Shown here: positions 10,560 to 23,340 of the stretch, in pieces
Position numbering within the stretch: the stretch's first letter is position 1
How the letters are laid out: every line of letters starts with the position of its first letter
NCBI GenBank assembly: GCA_016869195.1
Contig: VGET01000006.1
Coordinates: 1 to 39,339 of the forward strand
Origin: Alphaproteobacteria bacterium
GTDB taxonomy: Bacteria; Pseudomonadota; Alphaproteobacteria; UBA828
Direction of reading: 5' to 3'
DNA: 39,339 bases
Notes under the pieces: model-generated
Databases searched by the model: none
Told to the model about the DNA's origin: nothing
The model's input: the letters and a program-made list of their open reading frames with translations, nothing else
Made by a program: the position numbers and the translations under genes

Positions 10560-12983
10560 ATGGCCGACGCGCTCCAGGACGCGACCACCCCCCAACCGGC
10601 GATGCGGCGGACGCTGACCCTCCCGATCAAGGGCATGCATTGCGCTGCCTGTGTCACGACGGTCGAGCGCGCGCTTAGCGGGGTGGCGGGCGTTGCCTCG
10701 GCCACAGTCAACCTGGCGACCGAGCGCGCCCAAGTGACGCTCGACGTTGGCTGGGCCGACCTCGCGGCGTTGAGCGGTGCCGTGGCGTCGGTCGGTTACG
10801 ACGTTCGGCGCTCGAGCCACGTGTTCGAAATCGAAGGCATGACGTGTGCGACCTGCGTCGGCCGGGTCGAGCGCGCTCTGCGATCGGTGGAGGGCGTGAT
10901 CTCGGCGACGGTCAACCTCGCCAGCGGCGAGGCGCGTGTGATCGCGCTCGACGGCCAGTTCGATCCGGCGCGCGCCGTGGCGGCGGTTGCGAAGGCCGGC
11001 TACCACGCCCGCCTGAAGCGTACGGCGGTTGGTCGCGCGTCCGAATGGCGGGCGCGGCTCGAGTCCGGCTCGGTTGTCCTCGCGCTCGTGCTCAGTCTGC
11101 CGCTCGTGGCCGAGATGATCGCGCACATGGCGGGCTCGCATTTTGCCTTGCCGTGGTGGCTGGCTCTTGGTCTAGCGACCATCGTGCAATTCGGCTTCGG
11201 CGCGTCGTTCTTACGTGCGGGCTTCGCCGCGCTCCGCCATGGCACCGGCAATATGGACCTGCTGGTCGCGCTCGGCACCTCGGCGGCCTTCGGCTACAGC
11301 GTCGCGCAACTGATCCAGCCGTTCGGCGATGGCGCACGCTATTTCGAGGCTTCCACGCTGGTGATTGCGCTGGTCAGGCTCGGGCGCTGGCTCGAGGCAC
11401 GCGCCAAGCGGCGGGCCGGTGCGACGCTGCGTGCGCTCTACGCGCTTCGTCCTGATCAGGCGACCGTCGAGCGCGATGGAAAGGCCGTTTTCGTCCCGCT
11501 CGCCGAGCTTCAGGTGAAGGACATCGTGATCGTCCGACCGGGAGAGCGCGTTCCGGTCGATGGTACCATCGTCGAAGGCACAAGCGAGCTTGATGAGTCC
11601 TTGGTGACAGGTGAGAGCCTGCCGGTCACCAGAGACGTTGGCGCGCGCGTCGCCGCCGGCTCGATGAACGGCACCGGCCTGCTGAAAATCGAGATGATGG
11701 CGCTCGGCGCGGAATCGACCATCGCGCGGATCGCGCGCGCGGTCGAGCGCGCGCAGGCGAGCAAGCCCGCGATCCAGCGTCTGGTTGACCGCATCAGCGC
11801 GATCTTTGTGCCGATCGTGCTCGGAATCGCCATCGTCACCGTGCTGGCCTGGGGCCTCGGCGTGGGCAACTGGACCATGGGATTTGTTTCAGCCGTTTCC
11901 GTGCTGGTCATCGCCTGTCCTTGCGCGTTGGGGCTGGCGACCCCGGCGGCGTTGGTCGCCGGCACGGCGGCGGCGGCCCGCCGCGGCGTTCTCCTGCGCG
12001 ATTCCGAGGCGATCGAGCAGGCTCGGCGCATCGATACCATCGTGTTTGACAAGACCGGCACGCTCACGATCGGGCGGCCAAGCGTGGTCGCCTGTATCCC
12101 GCATGGCATCAGCGAACAAGAGCTGCTCTCGCTGGCGGCCGCAGTTCAGATGGGCAGCGAACACCCGCTCGGCCGCGCCATCGCCGCGGCGGCGGCGGCC
12201 AAAGGCATCACACCGCCAAGAGCACGATTGTTTCGGGTGAAGCCGGGCAGGGGGGTCAGCGCAACGGCCGCGCACGGCTCGCTCCTCGTCGGCAGCCGGC
12301 GCTTCGTCGAAGAGTCCGGCGTCGAGACGGCCGTGCTCGTCCAACAGGCGGATCGCCTCGAGGCTGAGGGACGAACCGTGGTCTGGGTCGCCGAGCTGGC
12401 GCCGTCGCCGCGCGTGCTAGGGCTCATTGCCTGCGCTGATCAAGTGCGCGACGCCGCGCCGGTGGCGCTGGCGCGATTGAAGGCGAGGGGGTTTCGCCTG
12501 GTGCTGATCACCGGCGACAACGCATCGAGCGCGCACCGCGTGGCGCGGGCGCTCGGCATCGATGAGGTGCACGCGGGCGTGCTGCCCGAGGCAAAGTCAG
12601 CCGAAATTCTCGCCCTGCGCGACTCGGGGCGTCGAGTCGCGATGGTCGGAGACGGCATTAACGACGCGCCGGCACTCGCGGCGGCGGACCTCGGCATCGC
12701 GATCGGCAGCGGCACCGATGTCGCGATGGAGACGGCCGCCATTACGCTCATGCGCAGCGACCTCGCACTCGTCGAAGAGGCGATCGACATCGCGCGCGCG
12801 ACTCGGCGGAAGATCGCCGAAAATCTTGTGTGGGCCTTCTCGTACAACGTCGTCGCGTTGCCGCTCGCCGCTGCTGGACTGCTCGGTCCGCTGATCGCTG
12901 GCGCCGCGATGGCCTTCTCAAGCGTCAGCGTCGTCAGCAACGCTCTCCTTTTGCTCCGTCGCCCGAATCGCATTAGAGCGTGA
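10560..12983 (+). CDS. copA: Cu+-exporting P1B-type ATPase
   Basis: This 807-residue pump moves Cu+ out of the cytosol using ATP. Two N-terminal heavy-metal domains carry CxxC sites at C28/C31 (GMHCAACV) and C96/C99 (GMTCATCV). The transport core has TGES (350-353), the CPC motif in the membrane (C453-P454-C455), the phosphorylated D497 in DKTGT, HP at 535-536 and GDGINDAP near 698. The copper-type signatures are also present: YN in the seventh membrane helix (762-763) and M-x-x-S-S in the eighth (784-788), which separate P1B-1 pumps from zinc/cadmium ones. I chose ATG 10560; a TTG at 10524 or an ATG at 10602 are alternatives. It may export copper for detoxification or cuproenzyme assembly. 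Confidence 0.93.
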   Translation: MADALQDATTPQPAMRRTLTLPIKGMHCAACVTTVERALSGVAGVASATVNLATERAQVTLDVGWADLAALSGAVASVGYDVRRSSHVFEIEGMTCATCVGRVERALRSVEGVISATVNLASGEARVIALDGQFDPARAVAAVAKAGYHARLKRTAVGRASEWRARLESGSVVLALVLSLPLVAEMIAHMAGSHFALPWWLALGLATIVQFGFGASFLRAGFAALRHGTGNMDLLVALGTSAAFGYSVAQLIQPFGDGARYFEASTLVIALVRLGRWLEARAKRRAGATLRALYALRPDQATVERDGKAVFVPLAELQVKDIVIVRPGERVPVDGTIVEGTSELDESLVTGESLPVTRDVGARVAAGSMNGTGLLKIEMMALGAESTIARIARAVERAQASKPAIQRLVDRISAIFVPIVLGIAIVTVLAWGLGVGNWTMGFVSAVSVLVIACPCALGLATPAALVAGTAAAARRGVLLRDSEAIEQARRIDTIVFDKTGTLTIGRPSVVACIPHGISEQELLSLAAAVQMGSEHPLGRAIAAAAAAKGITPPRARLFRVKPGRGVSATAAHGSLLVGSRRFVEESGVETAVLVQQADRLEAEGRTVVWVAELAPSPRVLGLIACADQVRDAAPVALARLKARGFRLVLITGDNASSAHRVARALGIDEVHAGVLPEAKSAEILALRDSGRRVAMVGDGINDAPALAAADLGIAIGSGTDVAMETAAITLMRSDLALVEEAIDIARATRRKIAENLVWAFSYNVVALPLAAAGLLGPLIAGAAMAFSSVSVVSNALLLLRRPNRIRA

Positions 12984-13046
12984 CGACGGTCCATCGCGTC
13001 GCGTTGTGGACCGCTCGAACGATAAGCGAGGGGCACGGCGGCAGCG

Positions 13047-14033
13047 ATGCAGGGCAAGCGCGCGCGATCAGTGCGGCGAAACGCGTGGAAGACTCGCCCG
13101 CTTGTTTCATCCCTGATTCGACGCTCTGCCAAACTTGCCCTCGCTCTGATCGTCACGCTCGTCATCGCAACTCAAGTGAACGCCGCGGACACCTTCGGTC
13201 CGCGCGACACCGAAGCGCAGATATCGAGCCTCGCACCCGCGTCAGCCGGATTTCCTTCCAGCTTTCCGCTTTTGTCGGCAGCCCTCCGCGTTCCTGGAAT
13301 GCTGGTGCCGGACGAGCCCTGGCGGCGCTTTGCGGTGCGCGCAAAGGTCGAGCCTGGCCAGCCCGCGATTGCCATCGTGATCGATGATCTCGGCATGAGC
13401 GCGCGCGAGGTGGACAATGTGCTCGGGCTCGGCGAGCAGCTTACCCTGTCCTTCCTGCCCGATGGGGCCGATGCCCCCTGGCTCGCCCGCTATGCGCGGC
13501 GCGCCGGCCATGAGGTCCTGGTGCACGTGCCGATGGAGCCGATGCATGCGGGCCACCGGCTGGGCGCCTATGGCTTGCGGGTCAGCTATGGGGCTCAGGT
13601 CAACCGGGATCGCCTGAGCACAATTCTCGCGCGCTTCGGCGCCTATGTCGGCATCAACAACCACATGGGCAGCCGCTTCACGAGCGATACCGAATCGATG
13701 GCCCCGATCCTGACCGAATTGAAGCGTCGTGGCCTGATGTTCCTCGATTCTCGCACCACCGCCGCGACCCAGGGCAACCGCTTGGCGGCGCTGCTCGAGG
13801 TGCCCCACGCGATGCGCGACGTGTTCATCGACGCCGAACCGACGCCGGAGGCGATCAGGTATCAGCTCGCTCGGCTTGAGCGTGTGGCCCGAGAGAATGG
13901 GCTCGCGATCGCGATCGGCCACCCGCATGCCGCGACCCTGCGGGCGCTGCGGGCGTGGCTGCCTGAGGCCAAGGCCCGTGGCTTCGCCTTCGTGCCGATC
14001 AGCTATGCCGCGAGGCTCAACTGCGCCTGCTGA
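13047..14033 (+). CDS. Divergent polysaccharide deacetylase family protein, exported
   Basis: The 328-residue protein begins with an Arg/Lys-rich stretch and a hydrophobic segment (about residues 29-42, LALALIVTLVIA) followed by VNA-AD, a plausible signal peptidase site, so it should act in the periplasm. The rest matches the divergent polysaccharide deacetylase family (the YibQ-like group): AIVIDDLG (D113-D114), VLVHVPMEP, GINNHMGSRFTSD, LMFLDSRTT and AIAIGHPHAATL. The conserved Asp and His residues suggest a metal-dependent amidase or deacetylase acting on envelope glycans; the family's substrate is not settled. It follows copA by 63 bases on the same strand. Relatives often sit beside envC and ctpA, which are not here. 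Confidence 0.88.
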   Translation: MQGKRARSVRRNAWKTRPLVSSLIRRSAKLALALIVTLVIATQVNAADTFGPRDTEAQISSLAPASAGFPSSFPLLSAALRVPGMLVPDEPWRRFAVRAKVEPGQPAIAIVIDDLGMSAREVDNVLGLGEQLTLSFLPDGADAPWLARYARRAGHEVLVHVPMEPMHAGHRLGAYGLRVSYGAQVNRDRLSTILARFGAYVGINNHMGSRFTSDTESMAPILTELKRRGLMFLDSRTTAATQGNRLAALLEVPHAMRDVFIDAEPTPEAIRYQLARLERVARENGLAIAIGHPHAATLRALRAWLPEAKARGFAFVPISYAARLNCAC

Positions 14034-14045
14034 TAGCTGCGGGCA

Positions 14046-15947
14046 TCAATTCCTGGCCGTCGTGAACAGCGACTGGAGCCGCTGCTCGTTGATGCTGACG
14101 CCGTAGCGGCGCTCAAGCGCGGCCTGATAGGCAATCGAGAGATCATTGGCACGGCCCTGGCCAAGCGCATCGGCCAGCTGATCGATCTGATCCTTGGCGG
14201 TCGCGGGGTCGGGAACATCGCGGCTCTGCAGGAGAACGACCGCATAGCCCTCCGGCACTGGCGCAACGATCGCGCCCGGTGTATGCGGCGATTGCGCAAA
14301 CAAGCGGCGGACAACATCGGCAGTCACGCCGCGTCTCTCCTCTTCGAGCACCCGCGGCAACCCCTCGAGCGCGATCACCTCGTAATTCTTCTCTTTCGCG
14401 GCGTCCGCAAGCGGCGTGCCGGCCTTGACTCGCTCGGCCAGCGCGTTGGCCGCGGCCTCAGCCATCTTCAGCCGCTCGGTGATCTGCCAGACGGTCAACA
14501 CCTTGTCGCGCACGTCGGCGAACGGGCGGAGCTTCGCCTCCTCGATCGAATCGACATGGGCCATGAAGATGGTCTGGCCCGTGGTCTCCTTCAGGCCGCT
14601 GTCGCCACCTGAAGTCAGCGCGAACACGGACTCAAGGATCTCGCCGCGCTCGGCAACCTCTGCCAGCACCTCAGCATTCGCCTTGTCGAAGCCGCTGCGG
14701 TCGGTCGTGATCTTGATGGTGTCGACGCCGACCGCCTTGGCGGCCTGCTCGATATTGGCGCCGCCGGCCAGCTCATCTTCCAGTGTCTTGGAGAGGCGTC
14801 CCACGCTGTCGCCAGCGAGACGCAGCGACATCTCCGTCCTGAGCTCCTCCTTGACCTCGTCGAACGTCTTCGTCCGCGGGGCGGCAACTTCCTTGACCCG
14901 GAACAGGCTCCAGCCGAACGCGGTTTTCACCGGCGCGCTCGGTTTGTCGACCGCGAGCTCGAACACAACCGTCGCGATGTCCGCCGGCAGGCCATCTTTC
15001 GCGACGCCGTTGAGCACGTTCGTGCTGGCGCCCTTGGCCGTGAGCGCCGTGGTCAAGGCCTCGAAGGGCTGCCCCTGCTCGAGCATCGTCGCCGCTTCCT
15101 TGATCAGCGCCTCCTCGGGCGCCTGCAGCTGCTCGATGGTGCGAAGCTCGGGCAGGTTGAATTCGGCCGCGCGCTCGTCGTATTCGGCCTTCAGATCCTC
15201 ATCGCTCAGCTCGATTGTGTCGACGAGGGCCTCGGGCGTCAGGCGCAGCACGGTCGCGGTTCGGTATTCCGGCGCTGTGAAACGCTCGGCATTGTCCTTG
15301 TGGAAGGCCTCGAGCGTGGCTTGGTCGGGCTCCGCGATCGGCGTCGCGTCATCGCGCGGGACGATCACCGAAAGCGCGTTTCGCGTCTCGCCGCGCGCCC
15401 GATAGAGCGCCTCGGCGAAGGCGCGCGGCGCCGGGCGCTCGCCCAACACCGCGCCCAATACCTGTTCGCGGCTCAGATCATTCCGCACCGCCGTCTCGTA
15501 GCTGTCGGCATTCATGCGGCTATTGCTCAGCGCTCGGTCATATTGCTTGCGATCAAATTCGCCGGCTTCGTTTTGAAACGCCGGCTGAGTCACGATCTCT
15601 TCGCGCACCCTGTCGTCGGTGACCGCGATGCCGAGGCTCTTCGCCTCCTGCTGGATCAGACTCATGCCGACCAGGCGCACGAGGGTCTGGAGGTGCAGGC
15701 CCTGGCGGGTGGCGTCTTCCGCGGTCAGGCCCGGATTGCGCGCCTGCAGGCGGCTCAGGTCACGCTGGAAGTCCTCCTGAAGCCGGCGCCCGCTGATGCC
15801 TTCCTCGCCCACGCGCGCGACATCGTCCTGGCTGGTCGTCGCGGACTGGCTCAGCATGTCGCCGATGCCCCAGGCGGCGAAGGCGATCACCAGGACGATG
15901 ATGATGCCCCGGCTCGTCCAGGAGCGCATGAAGTCTCTCGCGTTCAC
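14046..15947 (-). CDS. ppiD: PpiD/SurA-like peptidyl-prolyl isomerase, periplasmic foldase
   Basis: This 633-residue protein is anchored by a single N-terminal membrane helix (IIIVLVIAFAAWGIGDML, about residues 14-31) with the bulk outside the cytoplasm. A SurA-type N-terminal chaperone region follows (VARVGEEGISGRRLQEDFQRDL to about residue 180), then a parvulin-like domain that is poorly conserved, with PAFQNEAGEFDRKQYDRAL typical of PpiD. Such proteins hold and fold secreted and outer-membrane proteins near the Sec translocon. I chose GTG 15945-15947 because AAGAGG lies seven bases upstream; ATG 15927-15929 is an alternative. It converges on the deacetylase (12-base gap) and diverges from tpiA. 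In many relatives trpE follows this gene, which is not so here. Confidence 0.87.
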   Translation of the reverse strand: MNARDFMRSWTSRGIIIVLVIAFAAWGIGDMLSQSATTSQDDVARVGEEGISGRRLQEDFQRDLSRLQARNPGLTAEDATRQGLHLQTLVRLVGMSLIQQEAKSLGIAVTDDRVREEIVTQPAFQNEAGEFDRKQYDRALSNSRMNADSYETAVRNDLSREQVLGAVLGERPAPRAFAEALYRARGETRNALSVIVPRDDATPIAEPDQATLEAFHKDNAERFTAPEYRTATVLRLTPEALVDTIELSDEDLKAEYDERAAEFNLPELRTIEQLQAPEEALIKEAATMLEQGQPFEALTTALTAKGASTNVLNGVAKDGLPADIATVVFELAVDKPSAPVKTAFGWSLFRVKEVAAPRTKTFDEVKEELRTEMSLRLAGDSVGRLSKTLEDELAGGANIEQAAKAVGVDTIKITTDRSGFDKANAEVLAEVAERGEILESVFALTSGGDSGLKETTGQTIFMAHVDSIEEAKLRPFADVRDKVLTVWQITERLKMAEAAANALAERVKAGTPLADAAKEKNYEVIALEGLPRVLEEERRGVTADVVRRLFAQSPHTPGAIVAPVPEGYAVVLLQSRDVPDPATAKDQIDQLADALGQGRANDLSIAYQAALERRYGVSINEQRLQSLFTTARN

Positions 15948-16128
15948 GGCCCAACCTCTTGAGATCAATGGCGCCGACGCGCCGACGTGGCGGCGATCCT
16001 AGGCGGGGCGGGGCGGGGCAGCAACCGGCGTCTCCCCAGGGCGGCGGCGTCTGGCAGGCACCTTGGTTGCCGTGATAGAACGCGCGCGCCTCACAATCGC
16101 CGGTTGGAGCAGCCTCACAGGTCGTCCA

Positions 16129-16908
16129 ATGACAGCATTGCGCGGAAACCGCCTGATCGTGGCCAATTGGAAGATGAACGGCCTGCGCCGCGATGGCCTC
16201 GACCGGGCCCGGACGCTCGTGGTCCGCGCGAGCGCTACCCCGCCCAAGGGCTGCGAGATCGTTCTGTGCCCGCCATCGACGCTTTTGCACGAGATTCGCG
16301 GTGCACTCGACGGCAGCGCGGTGCAGCTCGGCGCACAGGATTGTCATCAGGCCACGCACGGCGCCTTCACCGGCGACGTCAGTGCGGCGATGCTGGCGGA
16401 TGTCGGCTGCCGCTATGTCATTGTCGGCCACTCCGAGCGGCGCGCCGGCCATGCCGAGCGGGACGCCGACGTCGCGGCCAAGGCCCTTGCCGCCGTGAGT
16501 GCCGGCCTGACCCCCATCATCTGCGTGGGCGAACGACGCGAGGAGCGGGATTCCGGCCAGGCGTTAACCGTGATCGAGGCCCAGGTGCGGGCCTCCGTGC
16601 CGAGCTCGCTCACTTTGCCTTTTGTGCTCGCTTATGAGCCGATTTGGGCGATCGGCAGCGGGCGCACGCCGACCACGGCAGAGATTGAGGCGGTGCACGC
16701 CCTGGTTTGGCGGGTGCTGAATGACCACTTTTCAGGCACCATGCCGGACGTCCGCGTGCTATATGGCGGCTCCGTCGGCGCCAAGAACGCGCCGGAGCTG
16801 CTAGCGATCAGGGGCGTCCATGGCGCGCTGGTCGGTGGCGCCAGCCTGTCGGTCGAGGATTTCTGGGCGATCTGCGCGGCGGCGGGTCGCCTGGATGTGG
16901 CCGCCTAA
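16129..16908 (+). CDS. tpiA: Triose-phosphate isomerase
   Basis: TpiA interconverts dihydroxyacetone phosphate and glyceraldehyde 3-phosphate in glycolysis. The 259-residue TIM-barrel protein has the active-site residues N13 and K15 (VANWKMNG), H101 (IVGHSERR) and E170 (AYEPIWAIGSGRTP), plus the phosphate-binding LYGGSVGAKNAPEL and GALVGGASL. The ATG at 16129 is family-like and has CAGG upstream; an in-frame extension to 16063 does not resemble the family. It is followed by secG after 14 bases, a typical alphaproteobacterial order. Confidence 0.97.
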   Translation: MTALRGNRLIVANWKMNGLRRDGLDRARTLVVRASATPPKGCEIVLCPPSTLLHEIRGALDGSAVQLGAQDCHQATHGAFTGDVSAAMLADVGCRYVIVGHSERRAGHAERDADVAAKALAAVSAGLTPIICVGERREERDSGQALTVIEAQVRASVPSSLTLPFVLAYEPIWAIGSGRTPTTAEIEAVHALVWRVLNDHFSGTMPDVRVLYGGSVGAKNAPELLAIRGVHGALVGGASLSVEDFWAICAAAGRLDVAA

Positions 16909-16922
16909 CGCTTGAGGGATTC

Positions 16923-17387
16923 GTGGAGACCGTACTTCTCGTCATTCTCGTCATCATCGCGCTCGCGCTGATCGCGGTCGTTCTGGTCCAGCGCAGCGAA
17001 GGCGGCGCGCTCGGCATGGGCGGCGGCCCCGGCGGGCTGTTCTCGGCCCGTGGCTCGGCCAATCTGTTGACCCGGATCACCGCCGGCCTCGCGGCCGCGT
17101 TCATGATTCTCAGCCTGGTGCTGGTCATCATCGAAGGCAGCGGCAGCCGGAATCGGTCGGTGATGGATGCGCCGCTGGCGACCGACGTCGCCACACCGCC
17201 GACGGCCGATGATGCCGCGATCGATACGGATCCGGCGGACACGGGCGAGCGGGTGCCGGTTGGGGCGACCGAGGGCGGGGCGGGTGAGACCTTCACGCCG
17301 GGCGAGGCGAGCGCGCCGAAGCCCGCTGGCGAGTCGGGCGCGCCCAAGCCGGAGAATCAAGAATCGACGATCCCGCAATCCGAGTAG
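16923..17387 (+). CDS. secG: Protein translocase subunit SecG
   Basis: SecG is the small accessory subunit of the SecYEG translocon in the inner membrane. The 154-residue protein has two membrane helices (about residues 3-22 and 51-70) joined by the conserved loop VLVQRSEGGALGMGGG and the GLFSARGSANLLTR segment. The GTG start is preceded by GAGGG four bases away. Residues 75-154 form an unstructured tail rich in Ala, Asp, Thr, Pro and Gly, longer than in E. coli SecG but common in alphaproteobacteria. Its place between tpiA and pyrG is typical. Confidence 0.94.
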   Translation: METVLLVILVIIALALIAVVLVQRSEGGALGMGGGPGGLFSARGSANLLTRITAGLAAAFMILSLVLVIIEGSGSRNRSVMDAPLATDVATPPTADDAAIDTDPADTGERVPVGATEGGAGETFTPGEASAPKPAGESGAPKPENQESTIPQSE

Positions 17388-17442
17388 CCGGCGGGCGACT
17401 CGCGGGTCCGCCAGGGGCCGATCGAAATGCCACGCGCCGTCC

Positions 17443-17471
17443 TTTGGGGGCGCGCGCCCGTCTGCTATATT
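17443..17471 (+). promoter_or_regulatory. Probable sigma70-type promoter of pyrG
   Basis: TTTGGG and TATATT are separated by 17 bases. The -10 box ends only eight bases before the pyrG ATG, so transcription would begin at or within a few bases of the start codon, giving a leaderless or nearly leaderless mRNA. No strong Shine-Dalgarno sequence is present. Confidence 0.5.
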
Positions 17472-17479
17472 AGGCGTCC

Positions 17480-19108
<1,629 letters not shown>

Positions 19109-19131
19109 TGCAACTTCCCGGGCAATTGCCA

Positions 19132-19243
19132 ACACCCCCCACCCTGACCCTCCCCCTCAAGGGGGGAGGGAAAGAAAAAAGCGCAACGCCTCTTCATTTT
19201 CCTCCCTCCCCCTCGATGGGCGAGGGCAGGGGTGGGGGTGAGC
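19132..19243. repeat. REP-like inverted repeat pair between pyrG and kdsA
   Basis: Two related units lie head to head. The left one (about 19132-19173) contains a C-rich/G-rich hairpin, CCCTCCCCC-loop-GGGGGAGGG; the right one (about 19199-19243) resembles its reverse complement, including the CACCCCCACCC-type end. An A/T-richer spacer of about 25 bases separates them. Paired extragenic palindromes of this kind are frequent in alphaproteobacterial genomes. It may stabilise or end the pyrG mRNA, but no terminal T-run follows the hairpin on the + strand. Confidence 0.75.
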
Positions 19244-19259
19244 GGGGACTTCGGGCATT

Positions 19260-20126
19260 GTGAATCGCCGGATGAGCGATGCAAAGACGCGCCGGGTTCG
19301 CATCGGCGGTTTCGAGGTCGGCAATGATTCGCCGCTGGCGCTGATCGCGGGTCCGTGCGCCATCGAGAGCCGCGCGCATGCACTCGAAGTGGCGGGCGCG
19401 CTGGTCGAGATCTGCGCCGCGCGCAAGCTGCCGCTGATCTACAAATCATCGTTCGACAAGGCCAATCGCACGAGCCTGACCAGCGCGCGCGGCGTCGGCA
19501 TCGATGACGGCCTGCCGATCCTGGCCGACGTGCGCGAGCGCTATGGCTGTCCGGTGATCACCGACGTGCACGCGCCGGAGCAATGCGCGCGCGCGGCGCA
19601 GGCGGTCGACGTCTTGCAGATTCCGGCGTTTCTCTGCCGGCAGACCGATCTGCTGGTTGCCGCGGCCGAGACGAAGCGGCCGGTGAACGTGAAGAAAGGG
19701 CAATTCCTCGCGCCCTGGGATATGGCGAACGTGGTCGCCAAGCTCGACGCATGCGGCAATCCCAACACGCTGCTCTGCGAGCGCGGCGCGAGCTTCGGCT
19801 ACAACACGCTTGTGTCAGACATGCGCTCGATCCCGATCATGGCGCGCACCGGTTGCCCGATCGTGTTCGACGCGACGCACTCGGTGCAGCAGCCGGGCGG
19901 GCAGGGGACGACGAGCGGTGGTCAGCGCGAATTCGTGCCGGTACTGGCGCGCGCCGCTGTGTCGATCGGCGTCGCGGCCGTGTTCATGGAGACACATCCG
20001 GACCCGGACAAGGCGCCCTCAGATGGCCCCAATATGGTGCCACTCAAGGAGCTGCCGGCGCTCCTCGACACGCTGATCGCGTTCGACCGGCTGGCGAAGG
20101 CGGCGGGTCGCCCAAACGCGCGCTGA
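19260..20126 (+). CDS. kdsA: 3-deoxy-8-phosphooctulonate synthase (KDO-8-P synthase)
   Basis: KdsA condenses phosphoenolpyruvate with arabinose 5-phosphate to make KDO 8-phosphate for the lipopolysaccharide core. The 288-residue TIM barrel has [51 protein letters not shown] and [12 protein letters not shown]. The metal-type residues are all present: C33, H207, E244 and D255 (numbered from GTG), as in the metal-dependent Aquifex enzyme rather than the metal-free E. coli one. The start is uncertain: GTG 19260 or ATG 19272 (four residues shorter); neither has a strong ribosome-binding site. Its place after pyrG is typical. Confidence 0.96.
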   Translation: MNRRMSDAKTRRVRIGGFEVGNDSPLALIAGPCAIESRAHALEVAGALVEICAARKLPLIYKSSFDKANRTSLTSARGVGIDDGLPILADVRERYGCPVITDVHAPEQCARAAQAVDVLQIPAFLCRQTDLLVAAAETKRPVNVKKGQFLAPWDMANVVAKLDACGNPNTLLCERGASFGYNTLVSDMRSIPIMARTGCPIVFDATHSVQQPGGQGTTSGGQREFVPVLARAAVSIGVAAVFMETHPDPDKAPSDGPNMVPLKELPALLDTLIAFDRLAKAAGRPNAR

Positions 20127-20724
20127 GCTGACCCGCCGGGTCGCCCTAAGACTTACGCCGCCTGTTTCCAATGCGGCGGGAAGGCGCGGTCGTAGCCGGT
20201 TTGCTTCTCGATCCGCTCTTTCCACTGCTTGAGTGCGGGATAGCGTCTGCCAAATTCGTCGAAGCCGAGGTTGAGCGGCTTCACGTCGTCCCGCCCGCCG
20301 CAGCGCGCCAATAGGCCGAGGACGGGGTAGACCCAGCAATCGGCCGCAGAGGGCGCCGAACCCGCCAACCAATCCTGGCTCGAAAGAATTTTTGAGATTC
20401 GATCGATCTCGACCTTGGCGGCGTCAGCGGAGGCCCTGACCTCGGCCATTTTCTGGTCGAGGCCGCCGAAGAGAATCGGCACGACTACGCCGAACACGGG
20501 CTGCTCGAGGTAGTAGGTGCACTCGGAAATCTGGCGCCAGATTTGCCCGCTCTCAGCCGGCGTACGGCCGAACAGCGCGGGCTCGGGATGCTTCTTCTCC
20601 AGGTACTGCATGATCGCGATGGTCTCATAGAGCGTGACGTCACCATCCTTCATGACCGGCACTTTGCCGCGGGGGTTCATCGCGAGGAAATTCGGCGCCT
20701 TGTGATCGCCCTTGGAGAACTCGA

Positions 20725-22882
<2,158 letters not shown>

Positions 22883-22883
22883 T

Positions 22884-22934
22884 GCGACTCGGCACCGCTA
22901 CTGGTGCGACTCGGCATTGACAGACGCGACTCGG
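22884..22934 (+). repeat. Three GCGACTCGG direct repeats between eno and ftsB
   Basis: GCGACTCGG occurs at 22884-22892, 22906-22914 and 22926-22934, that is, at 22- and 20-base spacing, about two turns of the helix apart. The first two share a longer match, TGCGACTCGGCA. An imperfectly centred dyad, GCACC-N6-GGTGC (22892-22907), overlaps the first two. The array fills the 70-base gap before ftsB and could be a regulator-binding array. Confidence 0.6.
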
Positions 22935-22952
22935 GTGTGATTCGCTCGACCC

Positions 22953-23279
22953 ATGCTCGCACTCGCCCGTGAGTTTCGCTTCCGCGCTCGGCATCTCGTC
23001 TTTCCGATGCTCGGCGTGCTGCTGATGCTCTATTTCGGATACCACGCGGTCCAGGGTGATCGCGGCCTCCTCGCCTTGATGAAACGCTCGAACGATGTCG
23101 AGGAGGCTCGCTCCCGAGTCGCCGCACTTCGGGCCGAGCATGAGGCGATCGAGCACAAGGTGGCACGGCTCAAGCCGGAAAGCCTCGACCTCGACCTGCT
23201 CGATGAGCGCGCGCGCGCAATCCTCAATCTTTCCGCCCCTGACGAGGTCGTGTTGATCGAGCGCCCTGACGCGCGCTGA
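22953..23279 (+). CDS. ftsB: Septum formation initiator family protein (FtsB/DivIC)
   Basis: This 108-residue protein has one membrane helix (about residues 15-33, LVFPMLGVLLMLYFGYHAV) followed by GDRGLLAL and a coiled coil (about 42-72, VEEARSRVAALRAEHEAIEHKVARL), then LDLDLLDERARAILNLSAPDEVVL. This is the layout of FtsB/DivIC, which joins FtsL and FtsQ in the division complex at the septum. Its place between eno and pdhA is conserved in alphaproteobacteria and supports the call. Family members are short and diverge quickly, so the exact symbol is by position and architecture. Confidence 0.9.
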   Translation: MLALAREFRFRARHLVFPMLGVLLMLYFGYHAVQGDRGLLALMKRSNDVEEARSRVAALRAEHEAIEHKVARLKPESLDLDLLDERARAILNLSAPDEVVLIERPDAR

Positions 23280-23309
23280 TCACCGTCGCGCACGAATCTT
23301 GAACTTTCT

Positions 23310-23323
23310 GTTGGCATGCTAAC
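23310..23323. promoter_or_regulatory. Palindrome upstream of the pdh operon
   Basis: GTTGGCATGCTAAC is a 14-base palindrome with one mismatched pair, lying 18 bases before the predicted -35 box of the pyruvate dehydrogenase operon. It may bind a regulator of pdh expression; no known consensus was matched. Confidence 0.35.
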
Positions 23324-23340
23324 GCTGGGCGGGCGAATTG

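Noticed and set aside
22892-22907. NtrC-binding site GCACC-N6-GGTGC before ftsB
   Set aside because: The known consensus has N5 between GCACC and GGTGC, and there is no sigma54 promoter nearby; the dyad probably arises from the direct repeats.
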